Assembly: GCF_013394305.1 (NCBI RefSeq)
Contig: NZ_AP019810.1
Location: 992,001 to 1,056,000 of the forward strand
Direction: 5' to 3'
From: Enterococcus mundtii
Lineage (GTDB): Bacteria; Bacillota; Bacilli; Lactobacillales; Enterococcaceae
DNA: 64,000 bases
Shown one piece after another: positions 42,701-50,830 of the stretch. The notes under the pieces were generated by a model. That model had not been told where the DNA came from, did no database searches, and was given only the letters and a program-made list of their open reading frames with translations. A program made the position numbers and the translations under genes. Each line of letters starts with the position of its first letter. The first letter of the stretch is position 1.

Positions 42701-42824
42701 GTTGATACATGGGTAGGTCAGGCAATGTTTCTGCCGAGACTGGTCTCACTTTCATTTGAAAAAAAATAGTGATTAAAATAATGATTGGTAGAATCAAAAA
42801 TAGTGATTCAGAGGATTTCTTCAT
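39702..42824 (-). CDS. LPXTG surface adhesin with thioester and Cna-B/SpaA domains
   Basis: 1040 residues from MKKSSESLF (AAAGGAG upstream). Signal peptide, then a thioester domain: Cys in ALCLEQG (about 147) and the TQ of TQLLAWEQQG (about 197) are the crosslinking pair of the TQXA class. At least four SpaA/Cna-B repeats follow (for example KAPEGYVLNPTPQTV, IPPKGYNLDPT, KAPEGYLPLEEP, KPLEGYLPLEEP). Next comes a terminal VaFE-like domain (SLFTAIDGSKELDP through LTNQEQTVHF) that may carry a Thr-Gln ester bond. The protein ends in LPKTN, a membrane helix and a charged tail for sortase. First gene of the secretion cassette; it could covalently grip a target cell or host surface. Confidence 0.85.
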   Translation of the reverse strand: MKKSSESLFLILPIIILITIFFQMKVRPVSAETLPDLPMYQQITASDPNQTLRTAEQSIPQDNSWTNFKKNYQLVQRATGKLITIGSTNYIEAAIHEYSPRLADPFANESVVVDPAIHIPHIDIHLSNGGREIGWYGKRVKGEIALCLEQGVALNIGENSGYTSSIQNTELLKKISLIKYYGVIATNYTMEKELMTQLLAWEQQGITPTSITGVLTMNDYQTFKRTVMEQVERFYTQPSFDGQILDIKAGESQILTDTTGAFSNYSSSPVQQINGVTIEKQGNQVTVTASKEAPATSEIAFDYHIPSSYQGAIVVYQHPYTQNMVVGRVPQLTRTSFQLRVQKYGHAGIRKVDQQTKQPLVGAVFCFTTADGQIKELTTDSDGVAIWHDLLVDTVVTIQEIKAPEGYVLNPTPQTVTVKVNELTSITLANQEQTANLKVIKEDAETGNQPQGGAQLIGAVYKLTDKDGETVAELTMEEVNGSASAELKGLKLGTYYLQETIPPKGYNLDPTIYPIHLTYAGQNETVAVHSKTVTDRVIKGHVEGYKFGSKPLIPTSIFEILHALTSNQTNHKPPLEGIELTATAHTTGKEYVQVTEKNGYFKFIDLPYDTYTIAETKGTDGYLIIEPFEVTISEEGYTHFFLLEDEIIESRVHLIKIDQETGQQIPYAGAQFKIFDTWANDGQGAFVAMTRPNDTEKTEIFETNQKGELVTTESLPWGVDRYELHEVKAPEGYLPLEEPLIFSVTAENHSALIRLEVPNRLARQSIELIKRDRLNEQPLVQVPFGLYQVEKAENGGDILQFIEEYLTDDEGKIEVSDLPYGTYQFIEGKPLEGYLPLEEPLDFSVTIEKDGELIVLEAYNEREKLALTSLFTAIDGSKELDPTKDNQLKDVVWIKGAAIEVGHVYTVVTQYRKGDTGELINEAISTYTAKSKEDQFEVFLELKANTLKDKEQLTATHILYYESEQENEVAREDDLTNQEQTVHFNTPKEGEKEETKKQENTRDLPKTNSRTSVSLVGLGILFLGVSGLLIYQQKKGGLND

Positions 42825-42935
42825 TCTTTGGCTCCTTTCATTAGTGGAATAGATCAACTGGGAACATGTGCCCTTCTCGTCGTACCTCCTTCACTATATA
42901 ATTACGATTTTGGCGAGATTCTCCCAAAAAAATAG

Positions 42936-42968
42936 AAAAAAAAACGACCAATCAATTGATTGGTCGTT
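42936..42968 (-). terminator. terminator of the mtlA2-mtlR-mtlF2 operon
   Basis: AACGACCAATCA / TGATTGGTCGTT stem with a minimal loop, followed on the minus strand by nine T. It stands 13 bases after the mtlF2 stop and isolates the mannitol genes from the secretion cassette, which must then have its own promoter in 42858-42935. That gap also holds an AAGGAGG (42885-42891 complement) that has no start codon at a usable distance. Confidence 0.8.
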
Positions 42969-42980
42969 GCGTATTTTACG

Positions 42981-43427
42981 TCAAAACTCCTCAGCTTGTT
43001 TTAAGATTTGTTGGATTTCCTCTACTGTTTGAGCATCGCTCAATGCCATCACTTGATCGACATCGGAACAAAAAAAGGCGAGTTCTTGTAAACTTGTTAG
43101 TTGTTGGTTTTCTCGCATGATCACTGCAAATAAAATCGTTGCGATTTTCTTTTCTTCGTCGATACCAAAGTCAACGCCATCAGGTACTTGGAACAAAAAA
43201 ATACCTTCTTCAACAATCTGTTCATCTTTTGCTTTTCCATGAGGAAGTGCCACAAAGTTGCCGATATAGACACTTGCTGCTTCTTGGCGAGCAACCATCG
43301 CATCGGTATATTCCTTTTGGATCACTCTTTTTTCAAGAAGTTGTTCACCAATCTGCTGAATGGCTTCTTTCCAGCTACCAAACTGTTGGTTCAACCAAAT
43401 ATGTTCAGATGGAATCTCAAGCATCAA
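42981..43427 (-). CDS. mannitol-type PTS IIA component (copy 2)
   Basis: 148 residues of the fructose/mannitol IIA family, active His in NFVALPHGKAK. VPDGVDFGIDEEKKIATILFAV matches the mtlF signature. Sequence differs considerably from mtlF copy 1 (many substitutions throughout), so this is an old paralogue, not a recent duplication. Third gene of mtlA2-mtlR-mtlF2; no mtlD follows, the operon ends in a terminator and the secretion cassette begins. Substrate may be mannitol or a related hexitol. Confidence 0.88.
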   Translation of the reverse strand: MMLEIPSEHIWLNQQFGSWKEAIQQIGEQLLEKRVIQKEYTDAMVARQEAASVYIGNFVALPHGKAKDEQIVEEGIFLFQVPDGVDFGIDEEKKIATILFAVIMRENQQLTSLQELAFFCSDVDQVMALSDAQTVEEIQQILKQAEEF

Positions 43428-43439
43428 TAGAGCCCCCCT

Positions 43440-45470
43440 TTATTTTTTTATTTCATCGATCAAAATTTTAGATAACAACTGATAGATGATTGCCTCATTT
43501 CCTGATCGAAAAATCTCAGTATTCAAATCATTCATGATCAATGCACCACTTATTTTCCCAAGTAACTTTCCAGTAGCTTCATCAATTGGAGACGGGGCTA
43601 ACATCACTAACATTCTTGATAAATCAACTTTCGTTTTGTCCATTCCTTCGATTTCCAATACTTGCTTCAATTGAAAAATACAGAAGAAGGGTTCTGTGAC
43701 CTCAGAACTAGAAGTATGGAAAAGCCCCATGTTGGTATGAGGTAAACCGATCGGTGCTTGTTGATATCTTTTCATTAAACGCTGATAGACTTTTTCTTTA
43801 TCTTGGACCAACCCTGTAGGTAAATAGTCGAAAATATCCTTCAACGTAGCTTCTACTGTTTCTGGATTGTCTAATTCTTGAATGAAGAAGTGCTGAAGTA
43901 ATCGATTGATTTTGCTCATCATCAACACCGTTTCTTCATAAGTATCTTCGATAACAGAAGGTTGATCAGCTAACCGGATATGTTCCGTTCGATGGGCTGT
44001 CAAACGAGCAAATTCTGCTTTTAATTGTTTGATTTCTTCCTCAAGAAGTAATGGTGAAACTAATAGATATTTCCCCTCATAGCCACTTAAGATCGAAGTA
44101 GAAATGACGAGATCATACTCTTCTTCTAAATTGATTTTCTTTAGATCAGCAATTCGATAAAAATGGATATGTTGAACAAATGGGAAGTACCTCTTTAGTT
44201 TTAACTCAAGCATACTTGTCGAAGCTAATCCACTAGGGGAAAAACCAGCGATTTTGATCGTGCTGTCCTTTGGTGTTTTTTCTAACGAGTTCGCAAAGTG
44301 GAGAACCATATAAGCAATTTCTTCTTCGGATAGTTTCTTTTCTTGAAAAATCTGCTCGATTCCTTGACGGATGGCTTGAGCAATCTCTTGATATTGAACC
44401 ATGATTTTTTCTAAAATTGGATTAGTCAATTGTTCTTCTTGAAGTACCGCTCGAGAGAATACTCCTGATAAATGGGTCAACAACATTTTGTAGAGTGTTT
44501 CATCTTGGTAGAATGGATTATTTGTTGCTTCACTCACTACTTGGATCAACTGTTTCACAAGATAAGCGAGTTGCGTATCAAATGTTTCTTCAAAGAAATC
44601 CTGATCGAAGGAATTCGAGAAGTCATTTAATAGACTAGCAAAAAAGACGATCTCATTGACTGGATAAAGTTGTTGCGTTTCCTTAGCGATTTTAGAAAAT
44701 AAAGCTTTGGCGATACGTAATAACTCTTTGTTCACTAGTCCAGTGTAGGTTTCATTCGTCAGCACGTGATTTTTTTTGACACGGTCGATCGTAATGCTGA
44801 GTATCAAAACTAAATGTTCCAGTTTCCGGTCACTTAATTCTTTCTTTTGCTGGATCAATTCTTCTCGTACCACTTGACGCGCCAGTAATAAACTATCTGT
44901 CATGATAAATTGAAAAAAGAAATTCGTTGTCGTATCAAATTCCAGCAAGTGAAATATTTCATACGCATTAATCTCCAACTCTAAGATATTCGCGATCAGC
45001 AATCTTCGGTATTTTTCCGGTCCAGTGATTTCATAACCACGGTTACGAGTGATAGATAATGGTAGCTGTTTCATACTGGTTTCGAGTTGCTTGATATCAG
45101 CATAAAAAGTCGTATTACTAATCAAATACTTTTCTAAAAAATAACTTAAAGACAATGGTTCTTTCGTGAGTAACAGCTCTAATAAAATTGCATGTTGCCT
45201 TTCAGTTGTCGATAATTCCATCTCTTTTTCGTTCAGTAGTTGGCGCAGTTGTGTCATTGTTTCAGGTGTCGCTTCAATCATAAATGATCCGCGGGTTATT
45301 TTTTTCAGCGAAGCATTTACTTCCTTGAGCGATCGTTCTAATTGCTCCAACTCGCGGTATACAGTCCGTTTGCTGACACGTAAAACATTGACCATTTTTT
45401 GTATAGAAACGGGTGCTGGACTATTGATGAGTTCTGTCAATAATTCTTTTTCCCTTGGTGACAAATACAT
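43440..45470 (-). CDS. mtlR: PRD-containing transcriptional activator (MtlR-like)
   Basis: 676 residues, BglG/MtlR class. The N-terminal HTH contains SIQKMVNVLRVSKRTVYRELEQLERSL, followed by a second HTH. Two PTS regulation domains with conserved His (for example LVLILSITIDRV and EEIAYMVLHFAN) span the middle. A IIB-like part (from about 410) and a IIA-like C-terminus with LPHTNMGLFHTS (His about 575) complete it. Activity is set by PTS phosphorylation at these sites. Lies 1 base after mtlA2. Probably controls both mannitol operons; an operator-like dyad is found before mtlA copy 1. Confidence 0.88.
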   Translation of the reverse strand: MYLSPREKELLTELINSPAPVSIQKMVNVLRVSKRTVYRELEQLERSLKEVNASLKKITRGSFMIEATPETMTQLRQLLNEKEMELSTTERQHAILLELLLTKEPLSLSYFLEKYLISNTTFYADIKQLETSMKQLPLSITRNRGYEITGPEKYRRLLIANILELEINAYEIFHLLEFDTTTNFFFQFIMTDSLLLARQVVREELIQQKKELSDRKLEHLVLILSITIDRVKKNHVLTNETYTGLVNKELLRIAKALFSKIAKETQQLYPVNEIVFFASLLNDFSNSFDQDFFEETFDTQLAYLVKQLIQVVSEATNNPFYQDETLYKMLLTHLSGVFSRAVLQEEQLTNPILEKIMVQYQEIAQAIRQGIEQIFQEKKLSEEEIAYMVLHFANSLEKTPKDSTIKIAGFSPSGLASTSMLELKLKRYFPFVQHIHFYRIADLKKINLEEEYDLVISTSILSGYEGKYLLVSPLLLEEEIKQLKAEFARLTAHRTEHIRLADQPSVIEDTYEETVLMMSKINRLLQHFFIQELDNPETVEATLKDIFDYLPTGLVQDKEKVYQRLMKRYQQAPIGLPHTNMGLFHTSSSEVTEPFFCIFQLKQVLEIEGMDKTKVDLSRMLVMLAPSPIDEATGKLLGKISGALIMNDLNTEIFRSGNEAIIYQLLSKILIDEIKK

Positions 45471-45471
45471 C

Positions 45472-47172
45472 TTAGTCCACTTCCTTTACTAATGATAGAT
45501 AGGCTTTGGTACTGACAAAATGATCAATGATCAACAAATGCTCCACTTGTTGTTCCAGTTGATACGTCTTTGCCATTCTTTCATTCGCAAGATATACCAC
45601 TTCTTTTTCGGGTACTAGGTCTTCAACGGCTGTTTTTTCTACAGATAGATCGACCTGATATTCCTTGGCTAGCTTCATTAAAATCGTCATCCCCATCGTT
45701 TGTGAGCCTCGTCGATTTCCTTGGTATAAAAACACAACTCTGGTTCTAGGTTGTTTAACTTCTTGTTGCTTTTTGATCTGAGGTTCACTGTTTATTTCAT
45801 GAAGTTGCTGCTTGATCAATGGTAGATACGACTCAACTTCTAAAAAATGTTCGACAGCAATGATCTGACTCTCTTTGGCTTTTTCTTGTGCTAAAGATTG
45901 AAAGGCACTTTGTACGATCACCAATTGTTTCTGATGATTCTTCAGACTATAAATAGAGGTATAGCTTATAGGTATATCTATCCCTTGCGCATGCAGTTTT
46001 TTCTTCAAAATGGCTGCGCCCATTGCACTAGAACCCATCCCGGCATCGCAAGCAAAGATGATTTGGTTGACCGCTTCATGATTCATCAGTTGGCTCCTTT
46101 CTGGGAGGATCGATTCCACAGGTTTCGTTTTTCTCAATAACAGTATGGCACAAATAAACGTAGCAAGCGCACTGAGAATAATACCTAAAATGACACCTGC
46201 TAATTGTGAAGGTGGTGTATTCCCTAAAATAATCACCAATGAACCTGGTGAAACCGGAGCATTCAACCCACTAGCAAACAGTTGGAACACAAACGTTCCT
46301 GTTGCTCCTCCAATCATAACGGCAAAAAAAAGCGCAGGTTGCATCAAGACAAAAGGAAAATAAATCTCATGGATTCCTCCGACAGCTTGGATCATCAATG
46401 CTCCACCTGCTTTGACACTTTTTTCTCGATCAGCAGCAAACAAGAATGCACTTAAAATCCCTATTCCTGGCCCAGGATTGGCTTCCATCAAAAATAAGAT
46501 CGAATGCCCCGCATGTTGTGTCATCTCCATTCCTAAAGGTGTCAAGATGCCGTGATTGATGACATTATTCAAAAATAAGACCTTTAACGGTTCCAACACT
46601 AAACTGACCACTGGTAACAAATGTTGTTCAATGAGCCAATAAACAAAGCGTCCAACATAAGACAAACTACCTTCAACAATTGGTTGGATGACCAGTATGC
46701 CTAACAGACAGACACCCCCACCGATTAGACCGATCATCAAGTTATTCAGCAACATCTCATAGCCAGGTTTGATTTTCGGCACCAACCAACGATCCACCCA
46801 GTGAAAAATACCTCCCGTGATCAAACCGATGATCATCGCTCCGAATAGTTGTGGAAGATCAGAAACTACTATCATACCGATGACAGCAATCCCACCTGCT
46901 ACAGCTGCTTTTTGATCAAAAATCTTTGCTCCAGAGTAACTGATCAAAATAGGCAATAACAGATAAATCAGCCAATCACTGACATGTGCAAGCGTTTGAT
47001 GCAAATCACCTGATACGATATTTGATACAATCGATAACAAACCCCAAGCAATAAAAATACTTAGATTTGGCATGATCATTTGTTTGAAATAATGTAGTAA
47101 TTGACGAAACCAGGTTAATTTCGCCACTGCATTAGCAGGAAGCGCATTCAAATTCTCCCCCACGTTGATCAC
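45472..47172 (-). CDS. mannitol-type PTS IICB component (copy 2)
   Basis: 566 residues; same layout as mtlA copy 1. IIC has NHGILTPLGMEMTQHAGHSILFLMEANPGPG and GGIHEIYFPFVLMQPA; the IIB Cys is in IIFACDAGMGSSAMG. It also has a second IIB-like C-terminal unit without the Cys (VVFLYQGNRRGSQTMG). Start shown at the GTG of 47172; the GTG at 47163 has a slightly better spaced AGG and is an alternative. First gene of mtlA2-mtlR-mtlF2. I see no MtlR-like dyad or clear cre before it, in contrast to copy 1. Mannitol or a related polyol is expected. Confidence 0.85.
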   Translation of the reverse strand: MINVGENLNALPANAVAKLTWFRQLLHYFKQMIMPNLSIFIAWGLLSIVSNIVSGDLHQTLAHVSDWLIYLLLPILISYSGAKIFDQKAAVAGGIAVIGMIVVSDLPQLFGAMIIGLITGGIFHWVDRWLVPKIKPGYEMLLNNLMIGLIGGGVCLLGILVIQPIVEGSLSYVGRFVYWLIEQHLLPVVSLVLEPLKVLFLNNVINHGILTPLGMEMTQHAGHSILFLMEANPGPGIGILSAFLFAADREKSVKAGGALMIQAVGGIHEIYFPFVLMQPALFFAVMIGGATGTFVFQLFASGLNAPVSPGSLVIILGNTPPSQLAGVILGIILSALATFICAILLLRKTKPVESILPERSQLMNHEAVNQIIFACDAGMGSSAMGAAILKKKLHAQGIDIPISYTSIYSLKNHQKQLVIVQSAFQSLAQEKAKESQIIAVEHFLEVESYLPLIKQQLHEINSEPQIKKQQEVKQPRTRVVFLYQGNRRGSQTMGMTILMKLAKEYQVDLSVEKTAVEDLVPEKEVVYLANERMAKTYQLEQQVEHLLIIDHFVSTKAYLSLVKEVD

Positions 47173-47254
47173 CTGCCCTTTCTACTTCAGCAGACTGCGC
47201 TTATGCTTTTTTCAGATAGCTCTATTCTAACAGTTTCCGTTATCTATTTTCCAC

Positions 47255-47297
47255 AAAAAAAATTGGGCAAGTAACCGTAGTTACTTCCCAATTTTTT
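47255..47297 (-). terminator. terminator of the rbs operon (bidirectional)
   Basis: AAAAAATTGGGCAAGTAAC / GTTACTTCCCAATTTTTT arms, 4-base loop, one mismatch, 26 bases after the rbsU stop on the minus strand. Confidence 0.82.
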
Positions 47298-47322
47298 AAA
47301 ATAACGCTTCTAACAAAATATC

Positions 47323-48210
47323 TTATATCAAAACAGTCATCGTTGCGGCAGCTAAGATAAGGACCAAGCCAATGATCGTGACAGTCATTTCTTTTTTCGT
47401 TTTCTTTTGACCTAAGAACCAGATACCAGTCAAGGTTGCTAGAACAACAGAAGTTTGCGATAGGATGAAGCCCGTTGCCAAACCATTCATATTTGGTTGT
47501 GCAGAAATCAAATAGGTCAATGCAGCAAAGGCAAAAAAGAAGCCAGAAAAAATTTGTTTATAAGAAACAACTTCCGTAAATGCTGATTTTTCATGCACTT
47601 TCATACTTAATACAGCGGTGTAGATGATCGCCACTAAGACCATCCCCATTGCTTGTGGCAAGAAAGCGTGCATTCCGTCGATGGTTGTTGCTTGAGGTGC
47701 TGCGGAATATGCCCAATACCCAATCTCTCCGACTGCTAATAATAAAACCGCTTTTTTCAGTAGACTGCTATTTTCTTTGGTTTTTTTCTCAGTCCAAACA
47801 GTCATCCATGCGCCTAAAATAATCAAGATCAATGCTAATCCACCAAGAATCTTCGCTGTCGTTCCTGGCCAATTGCCTAGCGCAAAAACACCCCATAATG
47901 AAGCCCCAAGTAATTGAAAAGCTGTGGTGATAGGCATTGCACGTGACGAGCCAATCAGTGTGAAAGATTGAAAAGTAATGATTTGAGCAGTCGCCCAGCC
48001 TACACCGGAAAGAATAGAAAAGACAAGATCCATTCCAGATGGCAGTGCTATGCCATTGATCAGGGCAAAAATAAGTGCGAATATCAAAGTTCCTATTGTT
48101 GATCCTAAAATCTGGTTCACAGGACGTCCACCGATCTTCGAAGCAATCGTTGGATAAAGTCCCCAACCTAGTAATGGTCCTAATCCGATCAATAATGCTG
48201 TTGCATTCAT
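47323..48210 (-). CDS. rbsU: ribose uptake permease of the GRP family
   Basis: 295 residues with about ten membrane helices and the glucose/ribose-porter (GRP) features: N-terminal ALLIGLGPLLGWGLYPTIASKIGGRP and later ITTAFQLLGASLWGVFALGNWP. In lactobacilli and enterococci RbsU replaces the ribose ABC transporter. Third gene of rbsK-rbsD-rbsU on the minus strand, 18 bases after rbsD, with AAAAGGAGATG upstream. Imports free D-ribose for RbsD and RbsK. Confidence 0.87.
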   Translation of the reverse strand: MNATALLIGLGPLLGWGLYPTIASKIGGRPVNQILGSTIGTLIFALIFALINGIALPSGMDLVFSILSGVGWATAQIITFQSFTLIGSSRAMPITTAFQLLGASLWGVFALGNWPGTTAKILGGLALILIILGAWMTVWTEKKTKENSSLLKKAVLLLAVGEIGYWAYSAAPQATTIDGMHAFLPQAMGMVLVAIIYTAVLSMKVHEKSAFTEVVSYKQIFSGFFFAFAALTYLISAQPNMNGLATGFILSQTSVVLATLTGIWFLGQKKTKKEMTVTIIGLVLILAAATMTVLI

Positions 48211-48227
48211 TTATTACATCTCCTTTT

Positions 48228-48623
48228 TTAGAATACGACGCCACTTTCTAACAAGATATTCGCATAAGGAGTCATCTCACCTGTGCGAATAAATGCGTGA
48301 CAATTGTTTAACTCGGTTTTCATTTCACTATGCGGAATAAACGTGATCGGTGTCTCCGGCATTTCTTTTTGGATTTCTAGAAGGATGTCAGGATTCTCTT
48401 TTTTGATTTCCTCTGCTAGATAAATACGTTGCACCTCTAATTCTGACAACACATTGCGTAAGACTTCCATAAAGCTAGGAACCCCTTGCGTGACTGCTAA
48501 ATCGATTTTTTCAGTGGTCATAGGTACAGGCATTCCTGCATCTCCAATACTCAATTTATCAAAATGTCCCATTTGTGCAATCACTCGTGAGATATCAGAA
48601 TTGATTACTTTCGTTTTTTTCAT
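48228..48623 (-). CDS. rbsD: D-ribose pyranase
   Basis: Interconverts beta-pyranose and beta-furanose forms of ribose before phosphorylation. 131 residues, standard. The active His is in the N-terminal [17 protein letters not shown], and the C-terminal [17 protein letters not shown] is diagnostic. Lies between rbsK and rbsU. Confidence 0.95.
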   Translation of the reverse strand: MKKTKVINSDISRVIAQMGHFDKLSIGDAGMPVPMTTEKIDLAVTQGVPSFMEVLRNVLSELEVQRIYLAEEIKKENPDILLEIQKEMPETPITFIPHSEMKTELNNCHAFIRTGEMTPYANILLESGVVF

Positions 48624-48645
48624 TATTTGTTCATCCTTTCCTCAA

Positions 48646-49554
48646 TCAGATTAATTCATGTTTATACGGAATAGAAGGCTGTGCACCAAAACGTTGAACA
48701 GTCACAGAAGAGGCTTTATTACCATAGCGGATTGCTTCTTCTAGGTTACTGAAGTCTTTGGCTAATACACTGCTCATCGCGCCAATAAAGGTATCCCCAG
48801 CAGCCGTTGTATCTACTGCATGGACTTTAAAAGCTGGTACGATCCCACTAGCGCCGTCAGCAATATCATAATAAGCGCCTTTACTTCCGATCGTGATGAT
48901 CACCGCTTCAATACCTAATCCATGAAAGACTTGTGCCGCCTCTTTTAGACTTTTTTCATCGGTAATAGTAATGCCTGTTAAGATCTCCGTTTCTGTTTCA
49001 TTTGGAATGATCATATCCGTTACTGCTAATAACTCGTCAGGAACATTTTCTAGCGCCGGTGCCGGATTCAAGATCGTTTTCACGCCAGCTTCTCGAGCGA
49101 TTTTGAATGCTTCGATCGTCGGTTCTATAGCGCTTTCAAACTGAGCAATAATAAAATCACTTTTTTGGATGATTGTTTTATTTTCTTGTACTTGTGCTAC
49201 GGTAAACGCATTGTTTGCACCAGCATGGATCATGATACTATTTTCACCTTGGTCATCAACAATGATATACGCTTGTCCAGTCGCTTGATTTTCTAATGTC
49301 GCTACACCAGATAAATCAATTTCTTCTTGTTCAAGTAATTCTGTCATCGTTTTTCCTGCTTCGTCTTTACCCACGCCACCAATAAAGTAAGTTTTTGCCT
49401 CCGAACGTCTAGCAGCAACCGCTTGGTTGGCTCCCTTTCCTCCACCAGCTGAAAAAGTTTCTTTCGTATGGATCGTTTCTCCAGGTTTTGGCATATAAGT
49501 CACACGGATGGTTCGATCTAAATTGATGCTTCCGATAACTGTAACAGTATTCAT
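48646..49554 (-). CDS. rbsK: ribokinase
   Basis: PfkB-family kinase making ribose-5-phosphate. 302 residues. First PfkB signature in AGGGKGANQAVAA (residues about 36-48), second signature and catalytic Asp in AVDTTAAGDTFIGA (Asp about 253). First gene of the rbs operon. A perfect palindrome at 49598 suggests control by a LacI-type RbsR; no rbsR gene lies in the window. Confidence 0.94.
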   Translation of the reverse strand: MNTVTVIGSINLDRTIRVTYMPKPGETIHTKETFSAGGGKGANQAVAARRSEAKTYFIGGVGKDEAGKTMTELLEQEEIDLSGVATLENQATGQAYIIVDDQGENSIMIHAGANNAFTVAQVQENKTIIQKSDFIIAQFESAIEPTIEAFKIAREAGVKTILNPAPALENVPDELLAVTDMIIPNETETEILTGITITDEKSLKEAAQVFHGLGIEAVIITIGSKGAYYDIADGASGIVPAFKVHAVDTTAAGDTFIGAMSSVLAKDFSNLEEAIRYGNKASSVTVQRFGAQPSIPYKHELI

Positions 49555-49597
49555 CGTTTTCCCTCTCCTTTAACAAGAAAATCATTTTAACGTTCTA

Positions 49598-49611
49598 TTA
49601 AAACGTTTTAA
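49598..49611. promoter_or_regulatory. LacI-type operator upstream of rbsK
   Basis: TTAAAACGTTTTAA, a perfect 14-base palindrome with a central CG, 44 bases before the rbsK start; a second half site (TTTAACGTT) lies just before it. The shape is typical of RbsR or CcpA-family operators. RbsR is the better guess because the arms do not fit cre well. Confidence 0.55.
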
Positions 49612-49713
49612 CTCTACGAGAAGAATATAACATATTTTGTAAGTGATTTCAACAAGCAACTTTTCATCGATAAAACTAACTGTAATTGGTACCTTCTTTG
49701 TTCTTATATCACT

Positions 49714-49740
49714 AGATCAGTGATAGCTCATCACTGATCT
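49714..49740. repeat. perfect 10-base inverted repeat
   Basis: AGATCAGTGA / TCACTGATCT with a 7-base loop, between the manA terminator and the rbsK upstream region. No T-run of terminator type on its minus-strand side. Could be an operator or part of a decayed element. Confidence 0.5.
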
Positions 49741-49790
49741 AAAAAAAAGCGCCAACCAAAAATAGCAAGTCCATTTTCGGTTGGTACGCT
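49741..49790 (-). terminator. manA terminator
   Basis: Arms AGCGCCAACCAAAAA / TTTTCGGTTGGTACGCT (small mismatches), then eight T on the minus strand, 41 bases after the manA stop. Confidence 0.8.
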
Positions 49791-49831
49791 TTATTGTTAT
49801 CGCTGAACCTAGCAACGACAGTTTTATCTTA

Positions 49832-50785
49832 TTATTTTTTTCCTGGCTCAGAAGCGATGATCGAAAGTTCTCCTTGAACTTTCCACTCCGTGATATCGCT
49901 TGGTAAGATCGCACTTGTTCCTTTTTCTAGTGAGTAGGTTTGGTTACCTATCACCAATTCTCCCGCACCATCAATAACTGTCATCAATGTATACGGTGCT
50001 TGTTTTTTAAAGGATGTGATCCCTTTGATGTCCCACTCGTAGACGTTGAAAAATTCTGTTTCTACGTAAGTGACGATCGAAGAGTTCCCTTGACGGATCT
50101 CTTTGATCTGTAATTCAGGAGCTTTTGCTGGTACTGTTGTTACGTCGACTGATTGTTGGATGTGTAATTCCCGAGTGTTTCCTTGGTCGTCTTTGCGATC
50201 ATAATCATAAACACGATAAGTTGTGTCTGAACTTTGTTGTGTTTCTAAAATCATGATCCCTTTACCAATTGCATGGATCGTTCCACTTGGTACGTAGAAA
50301 AAATCACCTTTTTTGACAGGAACTTTTTTCAATAAGTCATCCCAGCGACTATCTTGGATCATTTCGGCTAATTCTTCACGTGTTTTTGCATGATGACCAT
50401 AGATGATCTCTGCACCTGGTTCGGCATCAATGATGTACCAGCACTCTGTTTTTCCTAGCTCTCCTTCATGTGCCATACCATAAGCATCATCTGGATGGAC
50501 TTGAACAGATAGATCATCTTCTGCATCTAAGATTTTGATCAATAACGGAAAAACTGGTTCTGTTGGATGGCCGAATAATTCTTTATGTTCTTTCCATAGA
50601 TCATCTAGTTTCCAGCCTTTGAATGGGCCATTTTCAACGACACTCACGCCATGAGGATGCGCACTGATTGCCCAATCTTCCCCAATTTTATCATTTGGGA
50701 TATCAAAGCCAAAAACAGTACGTAAGCGACTGCCTCCCCAGATTTTTTCTTGAAAAACAGGTTTTAAAAATAATGGTTCTTGCAT
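49832..50785 (-). CDS. manA: mannose-6-phosphate isomerase, class I
   Basis: Interconverts mannose-6-phosphate and fructose-6-phosphate, linking mannose PTS uptake to glycolysis. 317 residues, the short Gram-positive form. The cupin metal site is visible: VQVHPDDAYG with His, KTECWYII with Glu, and the later GTIHAIGKGI with His; the start has the usual PLFLKPVFQEKIWGG. Good AGGAG site. The gene upstream on the same strand (a beta-lactamase-family protein) ends 45 bases before it; co-transcription is possible. Confidence 0.94.
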   Translation of the reverse strand: MQEPLFLKPVFQEKIWGGSRLRTVFGFDIPNDKIGEDWAISAHPHGVSVVENGPFKGWKLDDLWKEHKELFGHPTEPVFPLLIKILDAEDDLSVQVHPDDAYGMAHEGELGKTECWYIIDAEPGAEIIYGHHAKTREELAEMIQDSRWDDLLKKVPVKKGDFFYVPSGTIHAIGKGIMILETQQSSDTTYRVYDYDRKDDQGNTRELHIQQSVDVTTVPAKAPELQIKEIRQGNSSIVTYVETEFFNVYEWDIKGITSFKKQAPYTLMTVIDGAGELVIGNQTYSLEKGTSAILPSDITEWKVQGELSIIASEPGKK

Positions 50786-50830
50786 ACGTCAAACTCCTCT
50801 CAATTTTCAATTGCTATTATAGCATTATTT

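Noticed and set aside
42858-42935. AAGGAGG site (complement of 42885-42891) suggesting a tiny leader gene before the adhesin
   Set aside because: The next ATG is 17 bases away and opens only an 8-codon frame; too weak to call, though it may be a relic of a displaced gene.
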